DNA from: Cerrena zonata
Lineage: Eukaryota; Basidiomycota; Agaricomycetes; Polyporales; Cerrenaceae
Assembly: GCA_038087015.1 (NCBI GenBank)
Contig: JASBNA010000132.1
Coordinates: 1 to 47,454 of the forward strand
Length of the DNA: 47,454 nt
Direction of reading: 5' to 3'
Shown: piece after piece, positions 24,661 to 36,023 of the stretch
Layout: each line of letters opens with the position of its first letter
How positions within the stretch are numbered: position 1 is the first letter of the stretch
The notes under the pieces: generated by a model
Told to the model about the DNA's origin: nothing
Database searches by the model: none
The model's input: the letters and a program-made list of their open reading frames with translations, nothing else
Program-made: the position numbers and the translations under genes

Positions 24661-24765
24661 CGTTCACTTGCCTCACTTGGCGCCTGCCATTTCTTGGGAA
24701 TCAACTTCGTTTCACTGGTGCGTACTTGACTCAAATCTCACTTGCTCACTTGGTGGATTTCCACT
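24661..24765. repeat. cluster of CACTTG motifs
   Basis: CACTTG, or close variants such as TACTTG, occurs about six times in 100 bp, for example in ttcacttg, ctcacttgg and tctcacttgctcacttgg. The same motif in reverse orientation (CAAGTG) forms a denser cluster at 25681-25860. This arrangement recalls subterminal repeats of DNA transposons. Confidence 0.45.
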
Positions 24766-25680
24766 CCCCCCAGTACTACTTAAAACGACATGCTTTGCTG
24801 TACACCGGTTTGTTCTTTCGCCATATGCTCACCTTCAACCATTACTTCTTTCATTCGTGTATGATGTCTACTCTAGAGTCATATCCTCTGCCCTCGTATG
24901 TAACACCTGCAACTACATTTAGTGTGTCGCCTCTATCAATATTGGTTCATGCCTCTACTAGATGACTCGACAGTTGCCGGTACTCGCTGACTGTTGCAAA
25001 CAACAGCTCTACTGGAAAGCTTCTAATGGCTCGAGTGCACTACTATTGCCAGTGTATGTATTCCGATCGAGACACCCCCTTTGCTAATGTCAACCTTACA
25101 CTCCACTCGCATTGTCACCTCTAGCCTTGATCATAGTTTTGAACTCAATATATGACTTGTGTACGCCGGGAGGAGATCTTCTACAGTAATCAACCGGGGC
25201 GGTGGTCACGTTGGGAGCCGTGGTGTCCGCCCTTCTTTCCTTTAGTGTGGAGGACGTCCGAGTTGTGCTTAGACAAACCAGGTGCTAGAAGCGATTGAAA
25301 ACTAACATTAAACCAACTCCAAATCGATCGTTACGCGACGGACATTGCGGTGGGTACAAGCACATTTTACAATTCCTGTGGTGTTCATTAACATCTCGGC
25401 ATTGACCCCATCTAGGACGTACCTGGGGCCCAGGGGCTGGCAAGCCTTGGTCCCATTTCTTGTGGCATGCGGTTGATGCCCTCTGTTGGTTCTGCTATGT
25501 CCGCTTGCCCCGAGGACATCGTCGCACTTTATGTATGTGTGCCCAGACCACTCACTGCGCCCCTCAATTGTCAACAGGACAGAAGGTCCATGCAGTGTTC
25601 TATGGTCTCAATAATTATAGCGTCAATTTCTCATTAGAATTATGATTGGTAAATAACACACTGTTGAGACAAATATTATA

Positions 25681-25860
25681 TCCAAGTGAAATTTTGCGAG
25701 AGAGGAAGTGTATCCAAGTGAAAATAGGCGGCGGCAAGTGACACCAAGTAAAATTATCTGAGAGCAAGTGAAAACTACGAGACCCAAGTAGAGTCCCAAG
25801 TGAATTTTTGCAGAGAACCAAAGTGAAATTTTGAATAGTTAAAGTGAATTTGTATAGAGC
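25681..25860. repeat. cluster of CAAGTGAA motifs
   Basis: At least nine copies of CAAGTGAA or near variants (CAAGTAAA, AAAGTGAA) are spaced 10-25 bp apart, often followed by ATTTT. The orientation is opposite to the cluster at 24661. It ends about 140 bp upstream of the ATG of the 603-residue gene. Scattered CAAGTGAA copies also occur at 29480-29600 beyond that gene. These are probably subterminal repeats of a mobile element, though no clean terminal inverted repeat was found. Confidence 0.5.
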
Positions 25861-26002
25861 AGTACTTGCGTCGAGAGCAAAGGTTTCAGGTAAACAAATA
25901 CAAATAAGCGCGTCGCGTCGCGTTACACAGGTGTTTGAACATACTTCATTCACTCGGACTCCTTGCTATTTGACTTCCAAGTCGATCCTAGGCGTCCTAG
26001 CT

Positions 26003-28304
26003 ATGCCTGAAGGTGGTGAAGGCGAAGGGACTTACATTGTCACTGTCAAGGTCTGGGAAGATATCCGTGGCAATGATTCCTGGCACGTCAAAGCCCTTCA
26101 TGCGGATGGGACTCTTAAGGAGTCTACCTCTGCAAAGAGGGATTCTCGCTTGGGTCAAGGGCTGGTCTCTCAGCTGGACTCCACGTGTACGTTCAAGCGG
26201 GGCAATGTGAACGCACAAACGAGTCTGTGGCCACCCATGTGGCGCAAGTATCGTTCCTCCAACACCGACCCACCGTCTATTCAACAGCTTCAGTTGAAAG
26301 GCATTGATCATACTTGCCGATCACTCATATTGGATCTTGGTCCTCTTCGGCTTCAGGTGACTACTTATGATCCTTAATACGACATTCAGACTGGTTAATG
26401 TCACTTCTTAGGTACAATATCTAACTCACACCTCGGTCCAGTGGTTCCATAAAGTTATGTGGGATAATTCTGTATGTCAGATTGATCAGGAGGTGAGTAT
26501 AGACATTGGTTTCAATGTTCCTCTATATTACATTTGAGGCTAACATATCTCTAACAGACAAGGGGTTATAAGATTGGACTGGCCATCGAGTTTGAGTCCT
26601 ATGTCTTGGCCTTTCTTTCACTTGATCTTGTCTTTCAGGTATGTCACTATGTATCGTTGCCTTTACTTACTGACACCTGTGTAGCCTCTTTGGATGTTTC
26701 CAGACGACCCTATAAAGGCACCAGCTACTGATGTTTGCAGCGACTGGTTGGTCTTTGTCAATCGGCTTGCTGGTTGGATTCAATCTCGACGTCGTCGTAA
26801 GGACACCAATCGTTTAGGCCTTGTCTTTGAAGCAGTACGTCGTGAAGAGTCAATATGGGGTGGTTGTGGTGTATATACCACATCAGAGATTCTATGTATA
26901 GCTGGTATGCATCTATCAACGATTGTCTCTGTATTGTTTGACTCACTTTTAGTATTTTAGGGATCTCGCCATATCTGACAGAGGCAGAGGTTTTTGATAA
27001 CCCCTCTCGCACAGGACGACTGTGTATTGCTTATAAAGCCTACATGCATCGTGCGCGTACTCAGTTGTGGTGAGCATCAGTCTCGTATACTTTCTAGATC
27101 TCTTTGACGATTCTCATGGCATATATTGTAGGGGATTATTGAAACCATGCATTCATGATGGTGTTTTATCGCCAACCCCACATCAACGTATGGAATATGC
27201 ACGTTGGCTCCATGTATACGGTAAATGGCGTAAACAAATGCCTATGCGAATGGCACTTTTGTTGGACGATTATATTGTAATTGCTTTTTCTCCTTCGCCT
27301 GCTGAGCCTATGTTGATGAGCTGAATCTGCAGGTAAAACTTAGCAACTTGGAGCGATCTGGTGACAATTACGTTCGCTCTGATATTCCTCTCTTGGATGT
27401 TTATGAGCCATCGTACAGTCAGTCGGTCCTGGCTGATGATGATGATTTCCAATGTCTCATCTTTCGCCCTTCCGAGTTCAGTCAGAGAGAGGAAGAGGAT
27501 GTGAATCCTCTAGTTTCTATGTTCCGGGAAGAGGGTACGTAGAATTAGTACCACTGATGTTGCAATTTTCCATTAACCTTCCAGCAGGTCTCTTAGGAAT
27601 GCCCACTTACTTGACCAACTATGGAACCAACATATTTCTGTCGGCATCAGAACTGGCAAACAAGACACAGACTCGATCTCGTCCCACATTTTGCTATCGG
27701 GGAACGAAGCAGATATGGTCCCTTATCCCTAACTATCCGGTAAATGTCACTCATGGTTTGAAACCGCGGTAGGTATTCATTTTTACTGTCATGATATTGA
27801 ACTAATAGGCAAGATAGTAACAATGTTGAAGGCAAGCCTGTTGAGGCCTTGGTCCGCCTCAGTGAAGAAGAGCGAAAGCGAAATACATTTCGTCATGTCA
27901 TCTTCAAAACTGATGGAGTTCTTGTTGGTCCTTTAGAATATTGTGGGAATGGGCGTATATTGTCCCATGGTGGTCATCAGTTGTGAGTATTCATCATACA
28001 GCAGTTATCACAATGATATCTTTAATTCATACAAATTTCTAGTGTTACAGTATGTCGTGCAGATCCAGCTGTTCCAGCTTATATTGCACATCGTGAGTTG
28101 GTGGGTATAGCACGTGCTAGAGAGAGACTGGATCGCCCTGGAAAACGAAAACGTAATGTGGACCCCGATGTTAGAAAGGTGAAGGGGGAAAAATATTTCA
28201 ATCAAAACATTCCCCTAGTTATAGATAGTGATAGTGAACAGAAGCCCAAGCGTCGTCGTATTAGTGTAGATAAGGCTATTGCTTTACAAGGGCTATCTAA
28301 CTAG
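26003..28304 (+). CDS. unknown protein, 603 residues, basic C-terminus
   Basis: Ten exons: 26003-26356, 26412-26492, 26558-26638, 26685-26904, 26961-27069, 27132-27276, 27333-27534, 27585-27768, 27809-27982, 28043-28304. All junctions keep the frame; one intron is only 40 nt. I do not recognise the family. The N-terminus MPEGGEGEGTYIVTVKVW looks like a beta-rich start. The middle is rich in Trp and Tyr (SVQWFHKVMW, PLWMFPDDP, YARWLHVYGKWRKQMPMRM). The C-terminal third has two likely nuclear signals, RPGKRKRN and KPKRRRISVDK, so it is probably nuclear. The frame is open upstream of the chosen ATG to 25844, so the true start may be earlier. It converges on another unknown gene across a tandem repeat array and may be a lineage-specific or transposon-borne gene. 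Confidence 0.65.
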
Positions 28305-28348
28305 ATTATTACTATCTGTGCTGTTGTATCAATTCTTGAGCTTTTAGG

Positions 28349-29356
28349 GACATATTCTGAATGAGAGTATATCAGAGAGTATATGATGTCAACTTTACTA
28401 CTATATCATCTCACATTAGTATGTTGTCAGTGATTTTCTTGGGATTTTGAATGGGGGGATTGTTTTCTAAGAAATTCTAATCTTATATTCTGAAAGAGAG
28501 CATCTCAGAGAGTATCTTTCCATTGAAAACAAGAGTGGGACATCTTTTGTAACTCAACTACTCCAGTCCCTTGTATTGATTAGTCATCAGCCATACTTTA
28601 GAGATTTTGAATGGGGGGATTGTTTTCTAAGAAATTCTAACCTCATATTCTGAAAGAGAGCATATCAGAGAGTATATTTCCATTGAAAACAAGAGTGGGA
28701 CATCATATGATACCAGTATTTGAGAGTCCCATGTTAGTATAGGATACTCAGTTTGCTTTGTAATTTTGAATGGGGGGATTGTTTTCTAAGAAATTCTAAC
28801 CTCATATTCTGAAAGACAGCATATCAGAGAGTATATTTCCATTGAAAACAAGAGTGGGACATATTTTGTAACTTAACTACTCCAGTCCCTTGTATTGATT
28901 GGTCATTAGCCATACTTGTGAGATTTTGAATGGGGGGGTTGTTTTCTAAGAAATTCTAATCCTATATTCTGAAAGAGAGCATCTCAGAGAGTATATTTCC
29001 ATTGAAAACAAGAGTGGGACATCTTTTGTAATTCAACTACTCCAGTCCCTTATATTGATTAGTCATCAGCCATACTTTTGAGATTTTGAATGGGGGGATT
29101 GTTTTCTAAGAAATTCTAATCCTATATTCTGAAAGAGAGCATCTCAGAGAGTATATTTCCATTGAAAACAAGAGTGGGCCATATTATCTGATGTTAACCT
29201 CACTACCAGAGCCTTACATATTGGTATATTGTCAACTTCAAGTTTCAATTTGAGATTTCAATGGGGGGATTGTTTTCTAAGACAACATAATGTTATATTC
29301 TGACTGAGAGCATATAACAGACCATATCTATATGAAAAACAGGAGTGGGACATATT
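28349..29356. repeat. tandem array of ~160-bp repeats
   Basis: Six copies of a conserved ~100-bp core begin at 28443, 28603, 28762, 28922, 29082 and 29253, preceded by a partial copy from 28349. The spacing is 160, 159, 160, 160 and 171 bp. Each core runs from GATTTTGAATGGGGGG through TTGTTTTCTAAGAAATTCTA and a CTGAAAGAGAGC block to AACAAGAGTGGGACAT. The ~60-bp linker between cores is of three types: one shared by three copies (with ACTACTCCAGTCCC), and two others. No frame is conserved across copies, so it is not coding. It lies between two convergent genes. Confidence 0.85.
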
Positions 29357-29706
29357 CAATGGCCATACTATCAAGCTAGCCAATATTGGTTGTGGTATTG
29401 TAATCAATAGGGATGTTTACTATGCCTTGAAAAATGGGCAGCACTAACCATGTTACTCTGATTATCATAATATCTGGATCAAGTGAATTTTTTGTATGCA
29501 AGTTAACTTGTCAAGTGAAGTGTGGCATATGATAAGTGATAAATCAGCTTGAGACAAGTTGATTTATTGAGTTAAGTGAGATGATAGGGATGGGAAAGTG
29601 AGGGATAGATACAGTATAATATAAATGAATATAGTAGGAAATTGCAGTCATCAATAATAATGTATCTCTATTCTCCCTGAGACCCATAGAGAAATCAGAA
29701 GGAGCT

Positions 29707-31954
29707 CTATTTCTTATGATTACGCAAACTTCTTCGCAACCGCTTGACGTCAGGACCTGAAAGCATTTCAGCATCATCTTGAGTCCCTTCCACTCTTGTA
29801 CGCTTCAGTTTGGACTCAACAACACTAGGGAATGGCTTGCGTGCTAGTATTTTGGGTCTCGGGAGGTTCTTCAATTTCTCTCTGTCCGGAATGACTGCAG
29901 ACATATCTTGAATGACCGGATTTGTTACTGAGATAACCCTTCGACCCTTTGGAATCAGAGTTGTTAGGCCTTGAGACGTTGGCTGACCCCATACATATTG
30001 CACTTCATCAATATTCTTGCTGTTGGATAAAGCGATGAATAGAATTGGCTGTTCGTCAAACCATTGAATATCAATGTCATTAGAGATAGTGGCGTTGATT
30101 TGGGATAAGTGCCTTGGAGATGCGTCCAACTTGAGGATATCAAGGCAATCGGCTTGACTGGCTTCTGGGAGTTGATCACCATCAGTTGCTGCCAGTACGT
30201 ATTCCGGAATGGTGGTTCTTCTTAGCAAGCAGTAATGCCTTTTGTATACAGACGAATGGGGTTTCACCTTTGCCTCCGGGATGCCAACAATTAAGCGAGC
30301 AATTTCATCGTCGTCTTGAGGGCTGCGTTCCAAGTACACTCGCATCACAACCAGAAGGAAGAGCAGCTTGCCAGGGCCGAAAACCAAAGAGTCTATGTTT
30401 ACCCATGTAGGACAGATCGAGTCGGATTGCTTGAGTTTCGTAAAAAGCTTGTCAATCATCCGATCAACTAGATTACCATCTCCTGGGAGGATCGGCAAGT
30501 GAAAGTCCTGAAGCCATTCCGATGTCCTCTTGACTTTATCGCCCCCCTTGAGCGACTTCCAATGGTACTTGAATGCGACCATGATGGGATTAATAGTGGT
30601 GGGGGAACAAAGTAGATCTACGATGCAGTTAAATGCCTCGAGTAAAGCTGTTTCGATGACCTGGTTCGTATACTTCCAATGCGGATTGCTGCCTTCTTCT
30701 ATTGAAACCAGACGGGTCGGCCACTGAAATGGTCCTATAGACTAGAGCAATTACTCAAAGTCAGACGATTCAAAAAAATGGGACAGACTTCACTCACTCC
30801 AGGTTGTAAAATAATTCCACCATAATCGGCTTGGTCATTGAGGATCTTGCCAATAGCCTCAAATGATAGATGGTATGTCCCAGACCGAGGTCTTTCTCCA
30901 CGCAAAAATGTGTTTCCATAGTACCACTCAAGCACTGGCGATCCTCCTGCATGATTCCCAACTCTAGCAGCATAGCTGTGTTTGCTTCGATCGTTTGAGG
31001 GGAAGAACCCAAATGTCCCAATCCTGAAAGATTTGAGTATGATCAATATATTCAACAAAGAGAAGAATTGAACTACTGACATTGAATCTGTCCAGAGAGA
31101 TGTGAAGTGTAGTGGGAAATCTGACTTATTACTAGATGCCCATGATATACTGCGTATATGAGTCTGAGTCTTCACAGGTGGTTCTGAGTTTCTGGTTGCA
31201 AGCGCATCGAAGAAGGTCTCAATCTCATCCTTGAGTACTGAATCTTGAGATGATATTGGTAATTTGATGGCCTTAGCGGATGAGGGTGCCAGATCATCAT
31301 GTATCTCAATGTATTGAGGTGACTTGATTATAATGGGTTGATTTGTAGACGAAGAATTTAATATCGGTAAGACCATTCTTTCGATCCACTACGATAAATA
31401 TATTAGTCAAAGTTAACAGTGATAGCATAGTGAACACAGACCATATTGGCAGTAGTACGGTGATAAATCCAGAGTGAATCTTTGCGGGAAAGTGTTTCAA
31501 TAAACGACGTATCCCCAAGTTCCTCCAAAACTCCATTGAGGTCATCGTAGAAGAACGTGCGATTGCCGATAAGAAGATGTGATGTAAAATGATTGCTTGA
31601 GTTGGGGTGTTCGCCACCAGAGTAGGAGAATAGCACTCGACCAACTAGCCGGTATGAGACTGTGCTAGTAGACCCATCGGTTGACGGAACTTCGGAATCC
31701 ATGCTGAAGTGATCAGTAAAGTGAACAAGAGAGTGTCCAGCCATCTGAGTGTCGAACCCTTCCTGAGTCATTGATCGTGTAGAAGGCATTATGATCAAGG
31801 TTTGAGGCCATGCAGTGCGAATAGCTGAAATTGTTGATTGAGCAGTGCAATGTTGACACTGAACGTCAGAGACTCGTCGTAAGTCTGCTCCAGAATGTTG
31901 ATACGCCTGACCAGTCATTCCTGCCTCTACATAACGGGGTACAAATCGCTTCAT
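29707..31954 (-). CDS. unknown protein with USP-like N-terminal segment, 693 residues
   Basis: Four exons, 5' to 3': 31442-31954, 31081-31388, 30798-31023, 29707-30741. Introns are 53, 57 and 56 nt. The start MKRFVPRYVEAG at 31954 is the first ATG of the frame, but an additional short upstream exon cannot be excluded. Residues 100-165 read YRLVGRVLFSYSGG, then NHFTSHLLIGN, FFYDDLNG and a Trp, which recalls the C-terminal His box of ubiquitin-specific proteases (Y-L-V, GHYTA, W-DD). A CQHC motif lies near residue 33. I see no convincing catalytic Cys box, so it may be an inactive or highly diverged relative. The last 345 residues are one exon with no recognised domain and end in a basic tail (VKRLRRSLRNHKK). 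Probably nuclear. Function unknown. Confidence 0.6.
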
Positions 31955-32955
31955 ATACTCGCCAATACGCGGATGTTACGATTCCTGAAGAATGAAGAAG
32001 AATCGTTTTATATACCTGGACTTGCTGGGGCGCTTGTACCGTAACGCGATTTCATGTCTGATCCTAAACTAGGGTTATCTGTATTTTACATTTTACATCT
32101 GCTTCTTCCTATAAAATATCATCGTTTTTTGTACTGTTGAACTCACAGGGACTTTCTGAGCAGAATGATACCCTCAATGTTTCTCTCATATTGCTTCATG
32201 AGTTCCAATGCAAGGTTTTATGTTTGCTTTGTATCATGTGACTCGCTCACCGTGGGAAAAAGGCAACTTTGTATTGAGGATAACAAAGATATTTGTATTG
32301 TGGTAACAAAACTCTATGGATGAGACTATATATATCAAATCCCAACCATATGGGACGGTTGAGGCACCTATGAGCTCGCATTGAGTAGACGAGTCTAAAG
32401 CTTCTTTCCGCAAGGGAACCAGAGCAAAACTGACCAATCTATAAGCTAATTTCCGAAAATTTTCAGTTATACAGTACAAAAGATATGGAATATAAGAGTC
32501 ATTTCACCACCGATTTGGATGTGGAAGGCAGCGTTGGATTCGCACTGCAGAGAAGAACCCAGGCATGTGTGAAAGACCTCACGCTTCGAGGTATGAGGTG
32601 AAAGAGCAGAATGGTAGCTCTGTTAGTGACGAAACTGTTATACAAAACCTGCACGAAACCAGACGTTCAAGCTACCGTTGGATTCGTCTCATTGAGACGA
32701 GCTCAGCGGTAGCTTGAACATCGCAATCGGTGCATAACCGACTTCGGGATACTGAGAATTGGATTTGAGTCAGTTGTTTGTTTGGAACGTTGATTTGGCG
32801 TATATGATCGGGAGCCTACATGGACCCACAGCGGCGTTATGTGATAGTTTCCCGCTCGTTCAGCTCTTCATCCATCCATACTCCTTCTCTCCTCCTTTCT
32901 TTTTCTTCACATTCCGTTCATAATTTCTAACGATTCCGTTCCGTTCTCGTCTCTA
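31955..32955. other. intergenic region between divergent genes
   Basis: One kilobase between two 5' ends, with no credible gene. It contains the nested palindrome at 32665-32719. A pyrimidine-rich tract (ctccttctctcctcctttctttttcttc) at about 32880-32910, just upstream of the ATG at 32956, is typical of fungal core promoters. Confidence 0.5.
32665..32719. repeat. nested palindrome (double hairpin potential)
   Basis: The outer arms GTTCAAGCTACCG (32665-32677) and CGGTAGCTTGAAC (32707-32719) are perfect 13-bp inverted repeats. Inside, CGTCTCA (32685-32691) and TGAGACG (32693-32699) form a second perfect inverted repeat with a single T between. The structure could be a hairpin, a cruciform or a symmetric protein-binding site. 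It sits about 240 bp upstream of the HicA-like gene. Confidence 0.75.
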
Positions 32956-33487
32956 ATGGCCTCTATTATATCCCTCCGCCCGGTTCATTTTGCGGTAAGT
33001 TTCAATGTATCGTGTATTTGGAACGTTCTCACTCGTTTGGAAACTGCAGCTAATTACTGGTATGTTCGGTGATGCGCCAACCGAAGTACCTTATCGTGCT
33101 CTTTTGAACGTACGTATCCGTCCTTCACACTTATTGTTACGTTACTAAATATTTGCAGACTCTTGAGGCATGTGGAGTGCAGCTCACGAAGACACGAGCT
33201 GGACACACCCTGCTGTTCCCTGTCGGAGGCGGCGGTACTACAGTTGGACTTCATCGGGTGAGTACTGTCTTTTTTGCCATAATTGCAATACTAATCCTCG
33301 TAACTGGTGTTTATTAGCCGCACAAGAGCAGTCCTCGGTTCATCGATCGATGGACCGTAATTAAGTGAGTGGTCGTACTTGTATCCAATGTACCCTTCTA
33401 ATACAAAAAAGAGTTCGCAATGACATGAGGGACAGGTGGGGATGGTCCCTTGACACATTCCGTGTTATCGCAGACGAAGATGATTAG
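32956..33487 (+). CDS. small HicA-like (dsRBD-fold) protein
   Basis: Five exons: 32956-32994, 33050-33109, 33159-33257, 33318-33364, 33412-33487; introns of 47-60 nt; 106 residues. After a short N-terminus the protein reads YRALLNTLEACGVQL, then AGHTLLF, TTVGLHRPHKS, and VIKVRNDMRDRWGWS. The order helix, G-H within a strand, strand, H-x-PH, helix, GW is that of HicA/YcfA-type small RNA-binding proteins of the dsRBD fold. In bacteria HicA is the mRNA-cleaving partner of HicB. No HicB-like neighbour is seen here, and the key histidine sits as AGHTLL rather than GSHxx. The ending DTFRVIADEDD is acidic. The fold assignment is my own pattern match, and function in a fungus is unknown. Confidence 0.6.
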
Positions 33488-33803
33488 TCGGTTCTTGTCT
33501 CTATTTCTTGTTTCTTGCATATATCAGCATCATGTACAATTACCTTTTTGAACACACTCTTTCTTGTCACCTGTAGTATTCCTTGTATTCCTAAATTTCT
33601 TGATACATCCAACGATCCTTACATCTTGATTGATTCACTCACTGTTTATATGTAGTACCTAATGGACTAATGTAATATACCCGTCATATGATAATGTATC
33701 ATCGGATACTCTATTGGAGACATATATCTAAGCTCTACACATATAAGAATGAGTGTTATCATACTTTCCCATTGCATCTTGAACATTTTCAAACGCGACA
33801 TTA

Positions 33804-33872
33804 CGAACCTTTTAACGCCCATTGCGAACCTTTTAACGCCCGGCACGAACCTTTTAACGCCCAGAACGAACC
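33804..33872. repeat. 21-bp minisatellite, copy A (3.3 units)
   Basis: Units beginning CGAACC start at 33804, 33825, 33846 and 33867, exactly 21 bp apart, with unit CGAACCTTTTAACGCCCxxxx. The same unit, with CTCTTGACG in place of CTTTTAACG, forms the array at 42491. Confidence 0.85.
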
Positions 33873-34150
33873 CCGTTCAAAGCTCTATATCCCAAGTCTG
33901 TATGCATAGCTTATCAACTAGCACGATAAATGCAGACCCGTGGTATTATGCTGTGAGATTGGAAGCTATGAATGTATATATGTACTACCAAACCGAATAC
34001 ATGAACGTACAACCTGTATCCCATTTTTGTAGTGGAGATCTTCACAGCCGGCACATTAGTTTATTGGACTTCATAAGCAACCATTTCAGTATCATGCGTA
34101 ATATAATCACTGCAGCTATCGCCGTGCGCCCTTATCATGATGATGATATC

Positions 34151-34176
34151 ATATATATATATATATATATATATAT
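34151..34176. repeat. (AT)13 microsatellite
   Basis: Uninterrupted run of 26 alternating A and T bases, about 95 bp upstream of the ATG of the first F-box-like gene. Confidence 0.95.
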
Positions 34177-34269
34177 TTGAAAATGTTTTTCAGCAGGGCA
34201 ACTGCATCACACATCCTTCCTCGCCGCCATCCCTACCTGACGAATCTGCTCACTGATATCGCTCTTGAA

Positions 34270-35875
34270 ATGCATTGTGCTCTCTACAATCAAGATTTAT
34301 TATTCAACATTGCTATGTACTTGCACATGTTGAGCGCTGCTCGAAATCCGGATCTGTTAGCGTTTGTTTTGACTTGTCGCTCGTTCTGCAAGCCAGGTCT
34401 AGACGTATTGTGGATGCATATTCATGATCCTTTCCCTCTCATGAGACTTGCACCTGGTTACATGGATGTCGAGGATGATTACATGCCAGATGTAGGCTAT
34501 CTTAATATATCGACTTCCTCACTCGCTCACAGATCTTCACCAGGAGTCATGGGCTACATTCCTTAGTTATAGCAAGAGGATCAGATTCCTATCAAGCATC
34601 GTCCATAACTACGACGATACTTTCTATAGGAGCCTCAGGACAGTCCCCGGAAATCTGTTACCAGGTATCCGTCATCTCGTATGGTATCCCGAATCCCTAC
34701 TTGGTCTCCAGAGGATATATTTTGCGCTTTCCCACTTCTTACACACGCTTGAGCTGTGGATCCCCGCCAAGGATGGTATGGTTATCGGTGCAGTAGAGAA
34801 TAGCAATGTTCTCTTAACCCGTTTGTCCCAATTATGCCCGAACCTGGAGAACCTGCATTTCGACAACGCCCCCTTTTTCCTCATCAGCCCTCACGACGTT
34901 GAATGTGCATCCCAAGCATTATGTTCATTCCATCGTCTCCGTATATTGGATATGAAAACGTCATACAAGACCTATCCCATCACCCTCGAATCCCTTCGCT
35001 TTCTGGCCAATCTTCAGACATTGGAACACCTCGCTGTCTACGTGGACGATGACTTTTTGCCTCCATGGGGTCCACACCTATTCATTCTCCCGTCTCCATT
35101 TCCGTCCCTCGTTGAGATATCCTTAACATGGGATAACACCGAAACATCGGAGCTCATTGGCTCAATAATCGCATCAATATCTTCCCCTCTCATCAAAGTG
35201 GTGAATCTTTTCCCCCGATACGACATCGCCCCGTCTGATTTAGAGGCTGTCCTCGAGGCTGTTGGGGGCCATCAGTCCGTAGGCCGTGTGGGTATATCCC
35301 ATGTGCATTTCAAGCACGACTCCGAGGAAATAGACTACGACATTGACATTCCTGATCGCACCATCTTTCCCCTATTTCGCCTGCGCCACATCTTCAGTTT
35401 TGAACTGGAAGGCTTTATGCTGGAGTACGAAGATCTCCTGGTGTACCGTATGACTCAAGCTTGGCGTAATTTGATTACCGTGATTGTCAGCGAGTTGGAT
35501 CATCATGGTCAACTGCGGCCTGCTGTTGATATCCTGGACCTTCAGTGCTTTGCCAAGTCAACACCGTACATTCGCGAAATAAAACTTCCGTTCATCTCCC
35601 GTCTCAGGGGTCAGGGACAGCTTCCTTCCGCTCAGCTACGGCCTGGGGGACAAGTTAATCCCATTACTCTACATCATGGATGGACCATATCTCCGAACGC
35701 CTTATTGGCAGCGTCCTTCTTATACATCGTTTTTGGATCGTTGAACCTGGTGGGGATCGACTCGGGGGGAAGGGATGATTTGGATAAGGCTCTTAGATGC
35801 ATACTCCAGAATAGGGACCTTGACGGTAGAGTAATGTGGCATAGGCTTCCCTATAGACGGTGGGATACCCTCTAG
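34270..35875 (+). CDS. F-box/LRR-like protein, paralog 1
   Basis: Two exons: 34270-34491 and 34544-35875; one 52-nt intron; 517 residues. The start is set by alignment with the neighbouring paralog: MHCALYNQDLLFNIAMYL here against MHRCLLIDELLRIIAYDL there. The N-terminal 60 residues look like a degenerate F-box (LLFNIAMYL, then LLAFVLTCRSFCKPGLDVLW), where LTCRxF and LDxLW are usual in basidiomycete F-box proteins. The remainder is leucine-rich with repeats such as LCPNLENLHF and FHRLRILDMK, ending in a long conserved C-terminal part. F-box proteins recruit substrates to SCF ubiquitin ligases. This family is enormous in Agaricomycetes and evolves quickly. Substrate unknown. Confidence 0.78.
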
Positions 35876-36023
35876 TAGTATTTACATATAATGCATGTAA
35901 TGAAACATAAGTATAAAAGCAATAAACATTGGCGATTAACTAGGCTTTCAAACAACCTTCGTTCTTTTGGTATGATATAGCTTACATCTTAAACACAAAC
36001 ATACACCATCATCAGCCTTCACT

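Larger units (their letters stand above)
33488..34269. other. intergenic region with minisatellite and AT microsatellite
   Basis: About 780 bp upstream of the first F-box-like gene. It holds a 21-bp minisatellite at 33804 and an (AT)13 run at 34151. A frame running through the minisatellite (33749-34180) is a by-product of the 21-bp period and is not counted as a gene. Confidence 0.5.

Noticed and set aside
25308..25574. 88-codon minus frame between the CAAGTG clusters
   Set aside because: It looks weakly protein-like (GPRYVLDGVNAEM) but no neighbouring exon or known domain supports it. It could be transposon debris.
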